Shown here one piece after another: positions 6,474-9,032 of a stretch of DNA of 9,032 bases. The stretch comes from Bacteroidales bacterium UBA1757 (GTDB lineage: Bacteria; Bacteroidota; Bacteroidia; Bacteroidales; UBA1402), in contig DCHH01000117.1 in assembly GCA_002315625.1 (NCBI GenBank), positions 27,399-36,430 of the forward strand, in the 5' to 3' direction. The first letter of the stretch is position 1; every line of letters starts with the position of its first letter. The translations under genes and the position numbers were made by a program. The notes under the pieces were generated by a model. It was not told where the DNA came from and ran no database searches. It saw nothing but the letters and a program-made list of their open reading frames with translations.

Positions 6474-7364
6474 GGGTGGGAGGCTGTCCTGGCGGAGGAG
6501 AGATTCGTCAAGGGAGCAGATTTCTTCCCACTCTTCTTCTTCGACGGGGGTGGGGAAGTTGTCGGCGGCAGCGGCAAGCACTTCTATGATTTCTGACAGA
6601 GTCTCGTCGTCTGTCTTTTCGTCCAGCTTGATGCCGATATGTCCGTCCTTGTAATATTGAAAGTCCATGAAGCAATCTTCTGCCACTTCGCGGAAATGTT
6701 TGATGCTAACCTCCTGAGGAAGCGAAATCTTCAGCGTGTCGAAAAACGAGGTGTTTTCCTGACCGTATCCATAGACATCAAGTGCATCGTTGAGGTACGA
6801 GGTCATTCCGTGGATGCGGGAGGCGGCTTTCTTCAGACCGTCGGGTCCAAGATGCAGGGCGGTCGTCGCGATGTGGGCCATCTGCTCCTTGTCTGTGACA
6901 CAGCCATTCGGGGCGCCGAAAACAAGGTCTGCACCCCATTTCCCGGGGGCTTGAAGCATAATCAAGGAGGTCAGGTCGGTGGCTACTGCCAATTTGATGC
7001 CCTTCTTGTGAAGAGACTTGGCGAAGGGCTCATACTCCTCGACGCTCCCTTCGGCGTTTGGATATTGGACTATGGCCCCGAAGAATTTGTCGGTGGGCTG
7101 GAAGGCGGCATAGTCGCCTGTGACCACTTCGATACCTGATTGTTCACAATTAACTTTCAGGAAATCAACGGTCTGCTCGCTGACATACCGGTCTATGAAC
7201 AGTTTGTCGGCGTTTTGTGTACCGCGCATTCTCTGGACTGCTTGCATGGCTGCCGTACCGGAGTCGCCCGTGATATAGTTGGCATAGTCCATGCCGATAA
7301 GACTGGAGACGAGGGTTTTGAAAACATCTTCCAGCTCTTTTTGTGAAAAGCCTTTGTTATCCAT
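6426..7364 (-). CDS. Shortened glycine decarboxylase P-protein (GcvP) homologue, probably non-catalytic
   Basis: The product (312 residues from the ATG at 7364; 318 if translation starts at 7382) aligns by eye with the N-terminal half of GcvP, the P-protein of the glycine cleavage system. Positions from the ATG at 7382: NYITGDSGTAAMQAV (35-49), GAIVQYPNAEGSVEEY (102-117), LAVATDLTSLIMLQAPGKWGADLVFG (131-156, split by eye), LGPDGLKKAASRIHGMTSYL (178-197), FFDTLKI (213-219) and DGHIGIKLDEKTDDE (246-260). Missing are about the first 100 residues of GcvP, an internal block of about 80 residues between ADLVFG and TALHLGP (the GYGGPHAA and TREQHIRREKATSN region), and the entire C-terminal half with the PLP-binding lysine. 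The frame is nevertheless clean. An acidic stretch (EEEEWEE, 281-287) precedes a tail encoded by the dispersed repeat. The promoter position favours the 7364 start. It could be a regulatory or scaffolding paralogue, or a decaying relic. Confidence 0.72.
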   Translation of the reverse strand: MDNKGFSQKELEDVFKTLVSSLIGMDYANYITGDSGTAAMQAVQRMRGTQNADKLFIDRYVSEQTVDFLKVNCEQSGIEVVTGDYAAFQPTDKFFGAIVQYPNAEGSVEEYEPFAKSLHKKGIKLAVATDLTSLIMLQAPGKWGADLVFGAPNGCVTDKEQMAHIATTALHLGPDGLKKAASRIHGMTSYLNDALDVYGYGQENTSFFDTLKISLPQEVSIKHFREVAEDCFMDFQYYKDGHIGIKLDEKTDDETLSEIIEVLAAAADNFPTPVEEEEWEEICSLDESLLRQDSLPPVIPGLTRDPAENKRS

Positions 7365-7389
7365 ATTCAGATGATTTTTCATTCAGGTG

Positions 7390-7420
7390 CGAAGATACTC
7401 ACATTAATTATTTTTTCAAA
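7390..7420 (-). promoter_or_regulatory. Promoter of the P-protein-like gene cluster
   Basis: Read leftward, a TTTG -33 box (7420-7417) is followed after exactly 19 nt by TATCTTCG (7397-7390), one base from the Bacteroidetes -7 consensus TAnnTTTG. Transcription would start near 7386, leaving only about four nt before the ATG at 7382 but about 22 nt before the ATG at 7364, which favours the latter start. The thioredoxin, trmH and GH43 genes downstream have gaps of 46, 8 and 15 bp and no obvious promoters of their own, so they may share this one. Confidence 0.6.
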
Positions 7421-7441
7421 AACCCTCTTTTTGTAACTTCG
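7411..7441 (+). promoter_or_regulatory. Candidate promoter of the DUF6057-like gene
   Basis: TAACTTCG (7434-7441) differs by one base from TAnnTTTG, and TTTT (7411-7414) sits 19 nt upstream where TTTG would be expected. Predicted start near 7445 gives a leader of about 50 nt before the ATG at 7496. It mirrors and overlaps the leftward promoter. It is weaker than that one because both boxes are imperfect. Confidence 0.4.
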
Positions 7442-7495
7442 CGGCGAATATTTATTGTTATCCAATCACAAACAAGCTTCTCAGGCAAGCAATTT

Positions 7496-9032
7496 ATGAC
7501 AAAGAAGGACAAAGTTTTGAAAGTGGTAATGGGGGTGTTGTTCCCGGTTTCGGCAGCGCTCTTTTTTCTCACGGAGTATTCCGGCCACCTGAGATTTCAG
7601 GAAATGACACAGCTCTTTGAAACGGGTTGGAGATATTTTGCAGATACAAGTTCCGTTCCCGGCGGAGTGGCGGATTATCTGGGGCGCTTCCTGACGCAGT
7701 TTTTCATTTGCCCGACAACAGGAGCCATCATAATAGCACTTCTGCTTTTGCTGCTTCAAAGATGCGTGTGGGCCGTTATGCCGGGTCGCGACATATTGTC
7801 GTATCTTCTGAGTTTCATACCATTTACGTTTGCCTGGACATTCTTGTGCAACGAGAATGCCACGATGGGGGCAGTTGTAGCCCTTATTATTGTGCTTGCC
7901 GTTTCATGGCTTGTGATGGAAACCGGTAAAAATACCATAATCCAGTTGCTTGCAATGCCTGCACTCTATTGGATATGCGGCCCGGTGGCAATTCTCTTCG
8001 TGATTGTCGGTCTGCGTCAGAAGAAAATTTTTACGACTTTGGCGGCATTGGTACTGACTGCCCTGTTTGCCTGTGCTTCGGAATACCTTTGCGAGATGCC
8101 CCTGCAAAGGCTCCTGACGGGGGTTCACTATATAAAGTACAGGAATGTCTTCCCATTGTGGATATGGGTAAGTGCTTTTTCCTGCTTTGTACTGGCTTTT
8201 GTTCCTGAATTGCCGAATGTCAGGCGTGCATTTGTATATATTTGTGCAGCAGCAGTTTATGCATCAATCGCTTTGCCTTTCAGCAGTGCCGACCACAGCC
8301 GTGAGAATACCATGCGTTATGCAGTTCTTGCAACCGAACAGCGATGGGATGACATTGTCTCGCAGGCAAAAGAGTCAGCTCCGCGCTCATACGTTGCCAT
8401 CAGATGCCTCAACCTTGCATTGGGTAAAAAAGGACTCCTTCCGCAGAGAATGTTCAATTACGTGCAGGAAGGCCCTGATTGCCTTGTGTCGGACGTTGCG
8501 ATGGACTTTGTGTCGGACATTGTCTCGGCTCAGGTCTATTGGGAACTGGCACTGATTGGCCCTGCCCAGCACCTTGCATTCGATGCACAGGAAAACCTCC
8601 CCGATTTCCAGAAAAGTTCAGCCTGCTACAGGATGCTTGCCAGGACAGCGGCTGCAAATGGCCAGACCGGGCTGGCAGCCCGTTATCTGAAGGCTTTGGA
8701 ACGTACAATGTTCCACAGACGTTGGGCAGAGAAGTTTTCTCAAGACCTTGAGATAGAGCAGAAACGTGATGAGCAAATCTCAGGTGACTCGTATTTCTTT
8801 GTGTATGACAAAATGGCCTCAATACTTGGACTTTTGTTTACCCAGCATAACGAAAACCGCTTGGCCCTCGACTATCTTCTGGCCTACAGCCTCCTGATTA
8901 AGGACTTGGATGCTTTTACGGCTTTTCTGCCTATGGCCGGATATGACCGTCTGCCCAAGAACTGGCAGGAGGCATGGATGCTCGATTTGCTTCTCTCAAA
9001 CGGTTCTCTTGAGGGGCTGCCGCAGGAAATCG
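7496..9032 (+). CDS. DUF6057-like polytopic membrane protein with helical C-terminal domain (3' end outside window)
   Basis: From the ATG at 7496 the frame is open for 512 codons to the window edge without a stop, so the gene is partial at its 3' end. The N-terminal ~260 residues contain about seven or eight hydrophobic segments (roughly 8-27, 68-93, 100-117, 124-141, 147-172, 179-196, 218-238, 244-262), with charged flanks such as KTGK-like and RQKK loops. From about 265 onward the protein is soluble and helix-rich, with repeat-like spacing: RYAVLATEQRWDDIVSQAK (274-292), CLNLALGKKGLLPQRMFNYV (304-323), WELALIGPAQHLAFDA (349-364), LAARYLKALERTMFHRRWAE (393-412), LALDYLLAYSLLIKDL (456-471). 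This layout and the LNLAL...F.Y.Q.G and KYL..L..T.F...WA patterns match my memory of DUF6057, a family of unknown function known from Bacteroidales. A TPR-like fold for the tail is inferred. No function can be assigned. Confidence 0.8.
   Translation, partial: MTKKDKVLKVVMGVLFPVSAALFFLTEYSGHLRFQEMTQLFETGWRYFADTSSVPGGVADYLGRFLTQFFICPTTGAIIIALLLLLLQRCVWAVMPGRDILSYLLSFIPFTFAWTFLCNENATMGAVVALIIVLAVSWLVMETGKNTIIQLLAMPALYWICGPVAILFVIVGLRQKKIFTTLAALVLTALFACASEYLCEMPLQRLLTGVHYIKYRNVFPLWIWVSAFSCFVLAFVPELPNVRRAFVYICAAAVYASIALPFSSADHSRENTMRYAVLATEQRWDDIVSQAKESAPRSYVAIRCLNLALGKKGLLPQRMFNYVQEGPDCLVSDVAMDFVSDIVSAQVYWELALIGPAQHLAFDAQENLPDFQKSSACYRMLARTAAANGQTGLAARYLKALERTMFHRRWAEKFSQDLEIEQKRDEQISGDSYFFVYDKMASILGLLFTQHNENRLALDYLLAYSLLIKDLDAFTAFLPMAGYDRLPKNWQEAWMLDLLLSNGSLEGLPQEI

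Noticed and set aside
6207..6654. Two + strand frames crossing the repeat, with HPELDSGS-like or VILNLIQD-like peptides.
   Set aside because: These peptides are translations of the dispersed repeat itself and are familiar misannotation products; the rest is antisense to the thioredoxin and P-protein-like genes.
7481..8822. Several short frames on both strands in the right part of the window.
   Set aside because: All overlap the 512-codon frame starting at 7496, which has coherent membrane segments and family-like motifs.

Overview
The window looks like a chromosomal segment from a Bacteroidales bacterium (Bacteroides/Prevotella-like). Evidence: promoters of the Bacteroidetes type (a -7 box resembling TAnnTTTG, one with a TTTG box 19 nt upstream), start codons without clear Shine-Dalgarno sequences, a GH43-type secreted glycosidase, a DUF6057-like membrane protein, and an Mrp protein with 'WFTPAELP' where most homologues carry CxxC. 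Genus cannot be fixed from the sequence alone. I see no tRNA, rRNA, CRISPR array, transposase or phage gene.

Layout. Bases 1-77 hold a palindromic dispersed repeat with a 22-bp tandem duplication, overlapping the 3' end of a leftward queuosine-precursor transporter gene (yhhQ family, 60-701). A symmetrical divergent promoter (750-780) separates it from a rightward cluster: ilvE (branched-chain aminotransferase), trmB (tRNA m7G46 methyltransferase) and mrp/apbC (Fe-S carrier ATPase), ending at 3760. Facing this from the right is a leftward cluster, in transcription order: a shortened glycine-decarboxylase P-protein homologue (7364-6426), a thioredoxin-fold lipoprotein (6379-5951), a TrmH/SpoU-family RNA methyltransferase (5942-5406) and a secreted GH43-type glycosidase (5390-3795). 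A second divergent promoter region (about 7389-7442) separates this from a rightward polytopic membrane protein (7496 to the window end, 3' end missing), recognisable as DUF6057-like.

How the genes relate. Most are housekeeping: queuosine salvage, m7G46 and 2'-O-ribose methylation (RNA modification), branched-chain amino acid metabolism and Fe-S assembly. The envelope genes (thioredoxin lipoprotein, GH43 enzyme, DUF6057 protein) show no polysaccharide-utilisation partners nearby.

Most noteworthy: (1) the P-protein homologue lacks the N-terminus, an internal block of roughly 80 residues and the whole PLP-lysine half, yet remains a clean reading frame; (2) the same dispersed repeat forms the C-termini and stop codons of two unrelated genes, in two different reading frames; (3) the repeat consists of two perfect hairpins with mutually complementary loops; (4) both divergent intergenic regions have mirrored -7 boxes. 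I did not find a clear new defence or mobile system.
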